This document shows positions 46,792 to 60,552 of a stretch of 64,000 nt of DNA, one piece after another. The stretch covers positions 5,988,501-6,052,500 of the forward strand of contig JAZARR010000153.1 in assembly GCA_037389465.1 (NCBI GenBank). The letters run 5' to 3'. Source of the DNA: Baylisascaris procyonis (taxonomy: Eukaryota; Nematoda; Chromadorea; Rhabditida; Ascarididae). The notes under the pieces are model-generated. The model did not search any database. It was not told the origin of the DNA and saw nothing but the letters and a program-made list of their open reading frames with translations. Both the position numbers and the translations under genes were made by a program. Numbering within the stretch: the stretch's first letter is position 1; every line of letters starts with the position of its first letter.

Positions 46792-49700
46792 GCGCTATAT
46801 CTGAGGACGTAAAAAGAGAAAATTCCAAAATAACGATTAAAAGCTCTAAATTTACAATTACAGTAGCTATCATCTTTGTAATATACTAATTTCTAAATTA
46901 ATGCTGCATAGAAAGTAATGTACTGATGTTCGCTATTAATAAAGTCTACTGAGAATACTTTTTACTTGATTAACTGAACTGCATCATTTAAAAAATTGAT
47001 AACTACAACTGAAATAGTTGCGTAATATATATACTAACTTTTTCAAAACTTTTTGACGTCAGTTAATAAAACTAATGACGTCATCTATAAGTGAATCATG
47101 AATCATAGGAAGAAAAAAAAACATAGAGGAATCAAACAAAGCGAATAGGTTGACGGAGAAGTAAGTGATTAAATGATTACTCTATAAATAAAGGCATAAT
47201 TATAATCAAAAGTCTATCGATTGATTGATTCAAATATTGAAATTCATATTTTGGCGCATTAAATGAAAGGAACTGAGGAACGCAGACAAATTTTAGGAAA
47301 AGGAGATAAAGGAGTTGCATACGGAGCCAAGAAGCCAATGTGGCTGAAGCTTGAAAATAACGAATTTCCAAGCAATATGAACTTCATGCATGGATAGTTC
47401 ATTAATGACATGAGTGTTCATAACTCTCTTTGCTCGACCATATGTAAATGAATGAAAATTCTTTGCTTACTTTTTTCCACTGAATGAAAAAAAAGAGGGC
47501 GAACCACATTATATACAATCGGAAATGAAGAAAATATTTATGATATCGATAATCGGTGTGTTCATCGTAGATCATACTGCGCTAATAGTCAATTTTTGTC
47601 TTAAAAAATTCGCTATTTATGTTTGAAAATTCGCTATTCATGCGATAAAGTCATATGCAGAATGCAGTAAAGAATCAAGTATAGAAGCGCCATGCACTTA
47701 AAAATTACAATGGGCTCAACATGGCATGTAGTCTTTATTTACTTTACTCGATGCAACAGAAAATCGTCCAAAATCAGTAAATTTATATTCTTTATGTACT
47801 TCGTTTGTTCATTTTTTTTTTAAATATATTTCCTTAATTTCATGTTAATTCCTTTGATATACAAATGTATTCATGAATATTTTCTTATGCATTTTATATA
47901 AAATGAGAAATTTTTATGTAAATTATGAGGAATATAGTTGTTTTTTTCGTATAATTTTCACTTATTATGATCAAAATTCATACATTATATACGAGTGTTA
48001 TATACATAAAAGTTAAATGTCGATAGAAAGTGCGCTGTGTAAATTAAGTTTCTTCATGAGTTCCTTTTCGTTGAGTGAAATCGCTGAAAACAATGTCAGC
48101 AATTGTCAGATGAGAAGCTATTTTAACGTATTCGTCTATCGACAATTTTTCCCGCGCAAAAAAATTTTTCAATTGGAAAATATTTGCAGTTATTCAGCTG
48201 AAATTCTCAGGTTAGTTTAAATTCAATTAACTTAAAAATAAATTTTAAAGAGCTAAAATGAAAGTTTTCACTGGAAAGAAGGATTTCATTCAAAGAATCG
48301 AAATGAATATTTACATAATAGAATAAGATAAGTATCGATATACTCAATGAATAAATAAAGCACAGATCATGCTTATATGCGGGTTGCTAGCAAATTCCCA
48401 CATCCGCTTAATCATTACCAACTATTATTGTCAATATTCAATTTAAAAAAGTGAAAGTTGAGAGCCGATATAGTCGGACTTCAAAAACTCTTTGTCGATT
48501 GAAGAGCCTCAGGCTTGAAGACAGAACTGTTTCAAGAACTACCGATAGTACATCATTAACACTTGCGCCTCCCATCAAATAGGAATCTCAGATCCAAGTG
48601 AAATCACATATTTACTGAGAGCAATTCTTAGCAAAATGCTTTAAGCATACTACTAAAAAGTTTCGCATAAAATTCGACATAAAAAAAAAACTGGAATCGA
48701 CTCGATAAAACGCTTAAGCGTAACATTTCATTATAGCTAATGATCGTAAATTTAATATGTACGCAAAATATATACAAAATTACTCTGTTGCTCGGAATTG
48801 TTCTTGAAATTTTCATTTTTGATTGAAGAAAATATAAAGGTGAATATGCTTGTGATGCGCTACTATTGAAAATTGCCAATTTTGCAAATAAGGCCGATTC
48901 GCCGAGTATTTCCACTAATATTCGTGGATCTTTATGAAATTTTTATAAAAAATTTTAGCTTATGGGAATAAACAAAAAGCATCCAGCAGGAAGAATTGAA
49001 GTTTAAACTAATTTTTAGCTGGAATGAAATTTAATGAGTCAAAAATTGAGGAACTAAGAAAGGATATACGCCAAAATGTATACGTACAACATTACAGAAT
49101 GTAGTATACATACAACAAAATTACTCGAGTCTAAACGATGCAAGTGTTTCATTGCGATTTTTTAAAAACGAATTATTCGCTAAGAAATTAAGAAAAATTA
49201 CAATTTTCATAGAGGAAAAAAGAATTACACAAAAAAAAAATTAGATTTTAATGAATCTCTAGAGGATAAAATGCAGCACAAGAGTGAATGTTAAAAAAAT
49301 TAATTATCATGTGAAGATCTTTTCAAATAGCCTCATACTTTAGTTGATAATGAAATTTTCCATCATATCAAAACACTATCTCTATGCTTTATGCTGAATA
49401 AAACATTTATAATATTTTAAACGAAAATATTTTTAAAGATCATAAATAATAAACTGGATTTATGGCTAAACATTTAGCTTAATTGCTTTATAAGATTCGC
49501 TTATGATTATCAATATATTTCATATTATTAAAGCAGTAAAAACCAGCGATCTATGTCTGTCCATCTGTCCGTCGGTATGTATGTGATGAAAGATCAATCA
49601 TACCTTCTCTGTGTTGGAAAAAGAGTTAGGTCGATCAATTCATTGACGGCAAAAAGAAAAGTAAATAAATATTCCTATTAGTCCTCTGCCTCTAGACGCT

Positions 49701-50808
49701 AACAGCTGAATGCAAAGCTGAATATGAATTTATGAACAAATGAATTGGTGCAGTTGATAGAAATTAACACTATTAGCAGCAAATTTTTTACGAGTATAAT
49801 CTATAAACTTGAATAAAATCTTATAATGTTTAACTTTTTTTTCAAGAATCGAACACTTTTGGGCAGCTTTTCATTACTCTTATTTTACCAAAGATTAGCG
49901 TTATGGATATAAGGATAAAAGAGTTTATATCCTAAAGGATGAAAATTCACAAACGCAAACTAAAACTAGCTCATTGAAATATGCCGATGACCATTGCAAT
50001 CGAAGTAGAAAGATTTCAGTAAAAAAATTGCAGGAAGTAATAGGGCACGCGGAAGAATCTGATGAAATAAGTTTAGATTTAAAATACTAAGAAAAGAGTA
50101 AGATGAATAAACAGCACTATCAATGAAAAGAGGTATTCGTTACGATGCATACTTACCCCAATTCAAGCGCATTTCTTTAGAGGCTATACTCTCTTTGTTG
50201 GCATTTTATAAATTTGTCTCTAGGGAGTTCGATCTCTTTCGGCGATTCCCTTCCACAATATAGACATCAATTATGCAAAAACGTTCCTCTTTTAATTTTC
50301 ATTGCTTATGCTTTGAGAAGAATTTTTGTTGACTTTCACATATTACGTTAGCAAATATTGACTAATGTTGAATCATAGCATTCACAAAAGCGTTGTTTGC
50401 CTTCATCATTTGAATATACTATTTATTAATTGCTTTGCATATATCAACGAGATATACCATCACTAACGAGTAAAAATTAGAAAATTGACCTTTATTAGGC
50501 AAAAGAATAATTGAATAAATAATTTAGGCAATACAAAAATATATGGTGTATGAATTTAGAGGGCCTTCCTCTCACCCTCTCTTTGCATTTTTTGAGAACG
50601 GAGGGAAAGGGAGGGGAAGAAAACAGGGAGATTCTGACGATTTAGAATCCTCTGTTCTCTTTATATTTCTGCCACCATTTGTCTATCTGATGACTCACAT
50701 CCCTGAAACAAAAGATCACTACACAACGAGAGACGCAAATACGTGGGCAATCAATGTTAAATGAATTCTCGCATGCTCAACAATTCTTTTTCAACGATAA
50801 CATCTACA
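46792..50808. other. non-coding, AT-rich
   Basis: Two TGACGTCA palindromes 22 bases apart (47054-47061 and 47076-47083). Short open frames (48017-48220, 48628-48915, 50543-50764) without motifs. No gene supported. Confidence 0.5.
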
Positions 50809-50809
50809 T

Positions 50810-50844
<35 letters not shown>

Positions 50845-50914
50845 TATATACATATATATATAGAGAGAGAGAAAGAGACAGAGACAGAGACAGACAGACA
50901 GACAGACAGACAGA
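50809..50914. repeat. compound microsatellite (TA)n-(GA)n-(CAGA)n
   Basis: About 26 TA units pass into GA, then ACAG units, to 50914. Confidence 0.95.
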
Positions 50915-51005
50915 AACATCCTAACACGGCTTGATTAGGTGGATGTGGCAAGGACTTTATGTATTAAGAGAGCTTAATCCTACCATATTCTTATGAATGT
51001 GAACA

Positions 51006-51434
51006 TTAACTGGAAGGGTGAGAAAAGTCAACAAATATATTAGAAGGTTTTGTTTGTGCTCTCAAACTGTCCACAGAAATAATTGAGGCAAACCAATGAA
51101 AAAAATTTAATTTGCCACCATTACGCATCATAAATCCCCCACCTGTTGCATCTGTTGTACTTGCAGTATCCGTTTTTCTGCAACTTACGAATATTATTGC
51201 TATTGCTATGAGTTTAGAACCTCTTATAAACGATAAAACACTTCTGCTTAACGCCTTTATGAAATCATATTCCACATTGAACAGACTCAATTTAACAATA
51301 TTTGTCACATTATTTGCATAATGAGTTTGAACTTCGGTGTAAGTGCACAAACTTGTTAAATGTTCATAATAGTGTTCCTTCAAATAGGTTGAATCAATCA
51401 GGTATAAGACTACATCGTTTAGTTCGTCTTGCAT
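51006..51434 (-). CDS. hypothetical 142-codon open frame, alternative to the plus-strand reading
   Basis: Starts with a true ATG (51434-51432) and runs 142 codons. It is the longest open frame in the window without obvious low complexity (MQDELNDVVLYLIDSTYL at its start). At this base composition I would expect such a length less than once per window, so it deserves mention. No motif recognised. A GTAAGT lies inside it, so it might be an exon ending near 51187. Confidence 0.22.
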   Translation of the reverse strand: MQDELNDVVLYLIDSTYLKEHYYEHLTSLCTYTEVQTHYANNVTNIVKLSLFNVEYDFIKALSRSVLSFIRGSKLIAIAIIFVSCRKTDTASTTDATGGGFMMRNGGKLNFFHWFASIISVDSLRAQTKPSNIFVDFSHPSS

Positions 51435-52492
51435 CGGTGCTTTTTGAAAGATAGAAGTGTTGAGGATTTATGAATAGAGATGACTAAATTAAATAAATTT
51501 GCAGCAGCTGAATTCACTCATTTAAAAGGAAACTAAGCTCTTCGAACGAAGAAAATTTCTCACATGAAAATGTTGCAAGTGGGGAGGCGAGGAAGGATAC
51601 AGTGCATATATCTGCTTGATATTTCTCAATAGAGCATATACAATGCGATCAGATGCTAGGTAATTGGCAGACTGCCAGATAGTAGTAGATTAATTGAAAC
51701 ATTTACCACGAAAGACTGACAATAAATTAATTAAAAAATGTAATTGGATTGTCACATTGAAAAGTTTTTTTTTTTTTTTTGCAGCATCGATACATCGGAA
51801 AAAAGTAATATCTTTCACGAGTTTTTCTTTCATTCACTATCGACACATTTTTCTGAGAGGAGTGCAATAGCACGCTTGTTTCGACTTGATAGAACATTTC
51901 TGAATGACATTTGTCGAAAAGCGATTCGATTAAACGCGTCGTGAATTTACGCCAGCTTTTACTCGCTATTCCTCATTCAAATATGTGGCTCGAACCTATG
52001 GCTTCAAAGCTCGAGCTCATGTAACAGAGGTTTGTCGTTAGCTTGAACTTAAGCGTGAAAGCTTGAATCGATGCATTGAGGTTCGCTATTTTATTTCAGT
52101 GAATAAGAAAAGAAAGTCTAACTATTAAAGCATATGGAAGCACTGATGTAAAAGCATAAACTCAATTACGACAGGTCTGAGGTAAAAGCTTGAAGTCAAT
52201 AACTTTAAGACAGAGATTTGAGCTCTGCTAACATAAGTTGTTTTAAAGTATTTTCAATGTTCGACAGATATATTGCGTGAATTCATTTTCTGTTCATTAT
52301 GCAATTCAAATTATCATGAAGAATGCCGTTTCGATGGATTTCATCTTTCATAGTTTTAACCAGCGTGAAGATCAAACATCACTTTTACATTATGCAGCGA
52401 AATTAATCAACGATTCTATTCCACTTTTGATAAATATATCACCTAGATCAATCTCAGCTCTAATTCACATTTTTGAAGAGGAATTACCGTAG
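51143..52492 (+). CDS. possible multi-exon hypothetical gene, uncertain
   Basis: Three open stretches on the plus strand each follow a splice-acceptor-like site. After TACTTGCAG (about 51166): FLQLTNIIAIAMSLEPLINDK then TLLLNAFMKSYSTLNRL. After a T17-GCAG (51785): STHFSERSAIARLFRLDR to a TGA. After TTCGACAG (52267): a run ending ISPRSISALIHIFEEELP and TAG. The first faintly resembles the DK..LL..F helix of nuclear-receptor ligand-binding domains. I could not join them in phase, and a 142-codon minus-strand frame (51006-51434) overlaps the first. All could be chance. Confidence 0.2.
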
Positions 52493-55400
52493 AACGAAAA
52501 TGGGAACATGCTAGCGGGTTCGTTAATTCAATTATGTGGAGGGAATGAGAGGAGGGGGAAGGAGGGGGAGAGGAAGGAGTGAAAGGCGAACGAGTTTTCC
52601 AAAAATTTCAGGAAATATGACACTTCGTGGATTTTTTTGGAAATTCCTTGAAACATATTAATGAAAATAACAAAACAATTTTCCAAAAATCTCACCAAAA
52701 ATGATCGCTGTATAAATTTTCAACTATCATCGAGCGTCCACTATCTTAATAAAGCATACACTCTTATTAAAGACTACTGATAAAGAATAAAAGCTGAACA
52801 TGAACCTAGAAAATAAGAGATGCTTTTGACGTCTTAATGAATTAAATGAAAAAACTGTAAATTTTCCAAGTCGAGAAAAGATCATTTAAGTGCGATATGT
52901 TATTTCTTGCGCTAGTAAATCTTTGCCGTCAAGGTTGAAGTACCTCTTAGAATCCTCAGCATCAAGCACACAAACATTAATCTCTCCTGAAACAGAAAAC
53001 TTCCAGTTCACCCAATTCTATTTTCACCTCAAGCAAAGAGAGTTCCAGCTACGTGCTCAATGATCAAATGATCAAATTTGCAAACAAATATAAGCCGTAT
53101 TATGATGTGAGGTCGGGAAAGCGACAACAGAATCCTAAAAGAATCGAGGCAGCAATGGACGAATATAGACGATCGACTAAAACTAAGAAAGAGTGCATGA
53201 ATTAATAACAATTAAAATAAGCGTATGCGGCATTCGGACGAGAAGCAAGCACCGACAATTTATTGAAAGAGAATGTTAAGAGGCACTCCAACAAATGCTA
53301 TACAATGCCCGATTGAGGCCAAAGAGGTGACCGTCATTCGATGCAAACAATTTATGAATCTCTTTCAATTTCTATATCAGTTTTAAACTAGATTAATGCT
53401 TAGTATATATTCGAATGATTTATTAGATAGAAAATTTGCATATTAGAGATAAGCGTTAATAGTTGAAAGATAAAAGGACAATTTCTTTCAATGGAAAATA
53501 TTTGCAAATGTTTATTTTCCATCAACGTAGATGTTGTATTTGATTTTTGCACAATTTTTAAACATATAAAACAATTATTATATATAAATGCGTGGCATAT
53601 ATTTGCATAAAGTCCATATCTTTGTGCGATTATTTAAAATTCATAACTTAACATAGAATGAATGATGAAATGATAGAAATATCATAGGTATGCTAGATTA
53701 TATTTAAAAGTTTTCTTTGACGAAAGGACCACTTTCTAACGATTTCTTCGGTTACTTTTTTTTGAAAAATTTTTGAAAAATTTTCAGCATAGGTGAAAAT
53801 TTTAAATTGGCAAGCGTCCAAGGCTTTGGAATTTATGAATATCATATTTATCGCTCGTTTTATATTCTTTTTATTTGCTATTTTCAGAAATTTTTCCTAT
53901 GCAATTGAATGATTTTAGTCTATAAGACTCTAGAATAAGTTGAACTTTTGATCTAAGTTTTGATTAGCATTTAATGAAGTACCAACTTTGACTATTATTT
54001 CGTTGAGTGAAGCGCTATGTTTTTTTTCGCTTTCATCGATCACTCAAAACTTAAATATTTCCATTTTAAGTTAAGTCTATTTCAAGGTTTTACTTCCCAT
54101 TATCGTAACGAGTTTTACTGTTTTATGGGGGAGGGGGGGGGTGAAAAGATAGGAATGACTCCACGCTTTCTCCATTCTATAAATAAAGATTTTATTTTCA
54201 TTATTAATTATTCAGTCGGCCATAGATCAAGCGGGAGTAATGAGCCGTGCAAAATAAGTCAAAAGAGGCCAACAGCATATAGACAGATCAAACAACTACC
54301 CAGCATGTGCCGTAAGGCTACTCTGAGACAGAACCGGGAGGATATAAAAGGGGTTGATGTGCTCATGTATTCATTTCAGCTTCTAGACTGGTGTTAAAGA
54401 TGAGTGGGACTACTTGTGGCCGTTGGAATGGGAGAGGTGATTGGCGGCAGCATGAAGTCCAACTTCGACTGCGACCCTTACAGAGCCTCTATAAGAGTGG
54501 TCAAACGGTCATCAATTTATGTGATTAAAAGCGAAATCCTAGCTATTACCAAAACTCTCTTAGCGTCGATATAAAAACACAGAAGTATCTTTCAAATTCT
54601 CAAAAACAAAGTTTTGAAAAAATTCAACGAAAGATTACTTAAGAGACATATAAGAAAAATGGGATTCGAAATGGTTGAAACTTATGAAAGTATAAATGCG
54701 AATGTTGAAATTCTCAAAAATAAATTTTAATTTATAAGCGATTAAGAATTGATTCTTTGAATCGATGAGCTATTCTAAAATAATTTAGTAAAATTATATC
54801 GGTTAATATGAGAAAATTTGATTCGTCATTTAGAAATCACCTTATTCTTCAGATAACATTACTTTTAGAGTCATTTCAAGTTCAAATTCAAGTCATTTCG
54901 TTGTCGTGCCAATTCGATTGGCGTTTAAAATAAAATCCTCATAACCGCACAACATCAGGTACCAACTTTGCAGAAAGAAGCGTCTCAAAGTCGGGATGCT
55001 GGATATAATAAAGCGACGCATTCAAATTCAAAGTGACATGTTGACTCTCTCATACTATTATATCGTTTCGAATATATTTTTTGAATAATTCAACTTCATG
55101 GGATTTGCGATTAGCTAACTATATAGTAACATTTACAATACTCAACTGAGATACTCGTTCATTGCTTTAATATTGCGGATGTTTATTGCTTTCGTATAGG
55201 TTTTCATTTCGAATGTATTCTAATTATAACATTTATATTTCTTTACATATTTTAATCAATTTTCATTTGCAATTGTGCTAATAGAATATCGTATTTGATC
55301 GAATTTCGCTGTGGGAATATTTTGTCAATTTTTTTATATAAATATTGAATTAAATACGACCTTCATTAAACAACTATGATACATATGTTCAATTAAATGC

Positions 55401-58400
55401 GAAGCAATAAAAAAAAATGATGGAGATGTTAAATTAGAATTTTTGAATAGGATTTTTGCATTAAACAAATAGAAGTTCATTTTTATAAGAAATACCCTTC
55501 TTCCCCTTCAACCACAAAAAAAAATTTGCATGTGGAACTTCTACTAGTAGATGTCGCCTAACAAAATCCATGAAGTCAAAAAGTAAGAAACTTACGTGAA
55601 TTATAAACGTCAGTGGTTGCCGAGTTGATGTGAGCGTCAATCCTAAGAACCGCCATCAACACATTGATAGCAATGCGTTCACGTAACTTCATCACACTTC
55701 AACTCTTCAACCTGTCGATCATCCTGAAATTCCATCCTTTTATTAATAACAATAAACGGAACTTCGAAACAGCGGATTATCAATGACGTAACAAGGAAAT
55801 GGAAGGGGAGGGGGGGGGGAAGGGAGGGGGAACGATGCTGATAAGATTGCAATCACAACTTTTAATCACAATAGAAGTGTTGTTCATGTCTTCGTAAGAA
55901 TAAAGGTTAGAAGAGAATGAAAGAGGGCATCAAAGAGGTCGGTAGTGAATGTTGGCATATTGCGATAGAAAATTCGACTCTAACTGAATTTAAAAAAAAA
56001 CATTTAGTGTTATGGTCAACGGAAATGAATAATTTGCATGAAATAAAGCATATTCAAAACGTATATTCCCCTTAACTATCATCATTTTAACAAGCGTGCA
56101 ATGAATGACAATGAATGACAAGCATATCGAGCTTTCCTTATGCTAGTAAGTATAGAGGAACGAATAACGTTGCAGACGAGAAAATATGAAAATAATAGAT
56201 TATTCAGTTGGTAGAGTATAAAACGTCCGATATGAAAAGTTAAATTCTGAGATGTACTCAAGGAAAGTTTCATCTGAAATGAAAGCGATTCATATGCACA
56301 ATTGAATATATTTACTCGACGAGAAAACAATTGAAGTATCTCGACAATGGTTAAGGATTTATTTGGCGGCATAAATTACGGAAACGGAAGCACAAATTGA
56401 AAGAATAATAATCCGTTGCCCTACTGATAAAAGCGGCTCAAGAAGGGAGGAGAGAATAAATATAGACCAAAAATTTCTATAAGTATATACAAGTCCTTGA
56501 TTGTCTGCTATACATAAATCGTTGAATGCCTGTTACATATAGTTGTTTTTTATAAATGAGGCCTTGACTATCTATTATATAAGACTATCGTGCTTGACTT
56601 GTTGATCACATCAAAGGATGCATTCTATTGCAATTTGACGTGATTGAAGTTTATGAAAACATCAATCAATAATGGCTTATTTAAAAGATATACTTGCGTT
56701 TATATATATCCTATGACGATTGCGAAAATTGTTTCCTCGAAAATTTAAATCATTGCACAAAAATCTGCATAAATATTTGGAGCAGTAAAAGAAGCGTTAT
56801 TATTGGAGCTGAAAGTGCGCATTCCTCAAAGGTGCTGTGTTGACTGCCTTCTTCCTCATCTCCCACTCCTCCACCAACATGTTTCTTATATTCTATATTT
56901 CTGATGTAAAACATCTATGCTTATTGATGATATTCAGTTAATATATTCATTTTATTACGCCGTTTAATGAGATTGGTAAAGATTTACCGCCACATACTGC
57001 TACATCTGCCTGCCCCAGATGGACTTTAATATAGATAAAACTCATTTTGCGGTATGGCGTATATTGTCGGACCCGGGCTGTATCCTCAATATTGGCGGGG
57101 TTTAGTCAGCTATTTTAATGGTACCGGAGACTCAAAATGGAAGGTCCTTGTTTGCTAAATTTTTTTTTTCAGGTTTCATCCGATGTGCTTGTCTAACACG
57201 TGTGTTAGAAAATCTTTTACCATTCATTGCCTTCTTAGCTTCAAAGTGGTAAAACTACACCATAAAAACTTGGCTCGAGGTTGCCTTAAGGCCGCCGGAC
57301 ATTTTTCCTTTCTTAATAACCGAGACTCAAAAGTAGGTCGCCATCATTCAGGAGGTCATCATTAACCATCCTATCCTGATATTCTTTAAGGGAGCAAGTA
57401 TGACAGTATCGACGAAGGCTCCCTCAAATGAACTGCTATAACATCTTGGATTGGCCAACTTTTTAGTGCAATTGAGTAATCCATAACATAACTTCAAAAT
57501 AGTCTAGTAAGACGGACTCTAAACGGTCGGCTGCAGTCAAAAGACCACTGCATGTGCAAATTTTGTATGCAAGTGGTATCGAATAACCTTCAATTAAAGA
57601 TCACTGAGTTACTGAACATCGACTACTGCTCAGTGAACTCTGCAAATTGATAAGTCGCACAAGGCAATACCCCCCAAAATTTTACTTCACTTTAGTACAA
57701 AAAACGGGAAGTCAAAATTGTACAATAATAAGCGCAACGGATATCGTCGGGAGATCATTACATTTTTGGTAAGTTGCAATAATAAACTGATAAAATAACT
57801 GCAATGGAATTAAAATCAACAATGTGATCATCGGATTGCTTGAAGTCACTCGATAGTACGTGATATTATCAATTAACAACATTTCTTCTAGTCGTTCAGC
57901 AGAGAGAAAATGAATCACAGTTGCGGTTAATTCACTAATCACAACATATCAATTACAATTACGTAATTAGCACCCATGCAAATTGATTATAAAAGCTTTA
58001 TAATATCGTTATTGTTGTAATTTGAAATATTACATGAGTTCGGTTTTTGACAATTGTGCATAATTGAGGAATCGACTATAAGAAAAAAGAAAAATAGATG
58101 AGGAAAAGAAGAGAGGAGGGATATTATGGATTGTCAAAAATTTACTGAAAATTCTCGCAAAATATAAAAACTAATTTTAATTTTCTAGCGATCCCTAAAA
58201 AGCTTCTTAAAGCGTTCTCCTCCACTATGACTATACTCATACTTAGCAATAATACCTCCATAATAAAAAGTTCGACAAGAAAACGAATCGAAAAGATTGA
58301 ATAGTGAATTGAAAGGGAAACCAAGGAAGATGGACGTTGGCAAATTGCTCACTGATGAAAATGAACGCGGCTGGTAACAAAGCTGTGCAACTTACTGTGG

Positions 58401-60526
58401 CCCCATTAGCCATTTGGTGCAAATTGAATTTTCGTCCCCATCCCCGAAGGTACCGTCTCTTTATGACTATTACTTTTGAAACGACTTCGCAAACAAACAA
58501 CTCAATTATGGCGCTTCTTCCTGATATCACTCCGTCTCATATTGAAAATCTCGGCCATTCTTTTTCCACTTTAATTGTGTCTGCAATTATATCCACCAAT
58601 TTCTAGGGTTAAGAGCTGCTTAAATTTTATTCAATCGCATTAATAATTTGATGGAAAAAAATACAAATAGAAATTAATAGAGATGAAAACACGATCAACG
58701 ATTGCTTTTATCAATTCGAGTTGTACGATTGTAGCAAACAAGCTAATTCTTATGACAGAATCATGGAAGAAATCGACGTATTTGATTTAAACTGTTTGCG
58801 CGACATCACTTCAAGCAAGGGTAAGGGGGCGGTGGGGGGGGGGGGGGAGGAGGAGGGGAGGGAAGTCGATAAAGGTAAGCATGCCAGATCTAAAAGTCAT
58901 AAAGACTGCACGTATACAGGTAATGCCGGAAAATGTTTTGGTATTACCCTGTATATGATATAAGTAAAAGCAATCGCATATGTGGACGCTTCACAGTAGC
59001 TGAAACACATTGTGCAATATTTATTTCACTGCATCTCATCCACACGATCGGAACAGTTTTCTAGATGACGTCATTCTTTGAGGATCAAAAATTTTCCACA
59101 CCAATTAATTTATCGAATAGCACCTTTGTAAGCACATTAAATGACGTCATTGCATGCTGACTATTCGTGGATGAATCATTTATGAGGTAGTATTTCCTTT
59201 GATCGCAATTCAACCGTAATATAATAACTTGAAAAATCATTTTCCAGTCTTATTGACAACCGTTATCACTGAAAAAGTTTGTTTCGAGAATAACCAAGTT
59301 ACATACCTTAAATGAGACGAAACTGAGAGAAAAATGAGAGCTTAAAAGGGAACAATGAGAACATACATATTATGGAGATATTGCCTATTAGATAAATCAT
59401 ACTCGCTATGAAACAATGCATTACTATCAGCTCGTATTTAATTGCTTTACTTGCATGGACTCTCTGGATTCTTTGATTATTGTTGAATAATACTGCTCAA
59501 TAACAAGTGAATGCTCAATAATATCACTCTGGATAAACGGATGTCTAATTACGTACGTAATTTCCATCTGAAATTCAGCGATGCTAAAAAGTTTTCGTCA
59601 ATAAGTAATAATTTGCACATGAGGGTAAGAATAAATCAAAAATTTCCAGCAAATAAGCTAATCATTCATATGGATTTTAACTATATATTCTAATAAATTT
59701 ATTCTGAGAATTTTTTTGCGAGTTTTTTTCATGAAAGCATTTGAGACATTGTTGAGAAAATGATGAGCATTACGAAGATTAAATCAAGGAGAAGTCAATT
59801 GAGTGGGGAAATAAAAGAGTAAATCAAACGATCAAACAAGAGCTTGAACCCTCAAACCAAAGGCCCGAATCCTCAAACCAAGAGCCTGAACCTATATCAG
59901 CGTCAGCCCTTAGAGGAAGTGTGAACATGGCTATTATGAATCGAAGTAAAAGATAGCATTGTTTTGAAGAATTTGGTTATTGACTATGAAAAAACCCTCA
60001 GATAGAAAAATAAGACACAAAGCAGTGCGATGAGCTTGTAAATTTCAAAGATCTAAATGATCCAAAGATGCAATTCAAAATCAAAGATCCATTTCAAAGC
60101 TTATCTAAGTGAATGTTTGCCTTAAATGACAGATGAACAGGAAAATATTATCAAATCCATTTCGAAAAATATTAAGTATAAAAGTAGAGGAATAATAAGA
60201 GGTAAAAAGTTGATTATTGAGTTATTAATTTCTTTATTACATAGATAGTTGAACTATGAAAGTAAATAGACATATTCTGATGATTGTATGAAGAGGAACG
60301 AACAACGACTCTCGAAGGAATGCTATTTGCTAAATGAGCAAAATCTTTAAGGAAATCGATTGCAATAGAAAACAGATGTTTCGTTTTAATGACACCCAAG
60401 TTAATCATAAATCTGCATAGATTTTTTTTTAAAGAAAACAAAATGAGATGCATTTATGAAATCTCGAAGGATTAGATCTTCAATGGTCGAAAATATATTC
60501 ATAGAACTATTGTGAAATATGTTGTC
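52493..60526. other. non-coding, AT-rich with GC-richer islands
   Basis: GC-richer islands at about 54210-54520, 57000-57560 and 58330-58560 carry unsupported open frames and may be repeat debris. G runs at about 54133-54141, 55810-55819 and 58834-58847. TGACGTCA at 59066-59073 and 59142-59149. No gene recognised. Confidence 0.45.
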
Positions 60527-60552
60527 AAAAAAAAAAAAATTTTTTTTTTTTT
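60527..60552. repeat. A13T13 perfect palindrome
   Basis: Thirteen A directly followed by thirteen T. Likely an expanded rigid, nucleosome-excluding tract or a cruciform-prone site. Confidence 0.95.

Noticed and set aside
56082..56372. 96-codon minus-strand frame, with an internal TTTCAG and an alternate frame reading ETFLEYISEFNFSYRTFY
   Set aside because: No partner exon, no recognised family, and neither reading is clearly better than the other.
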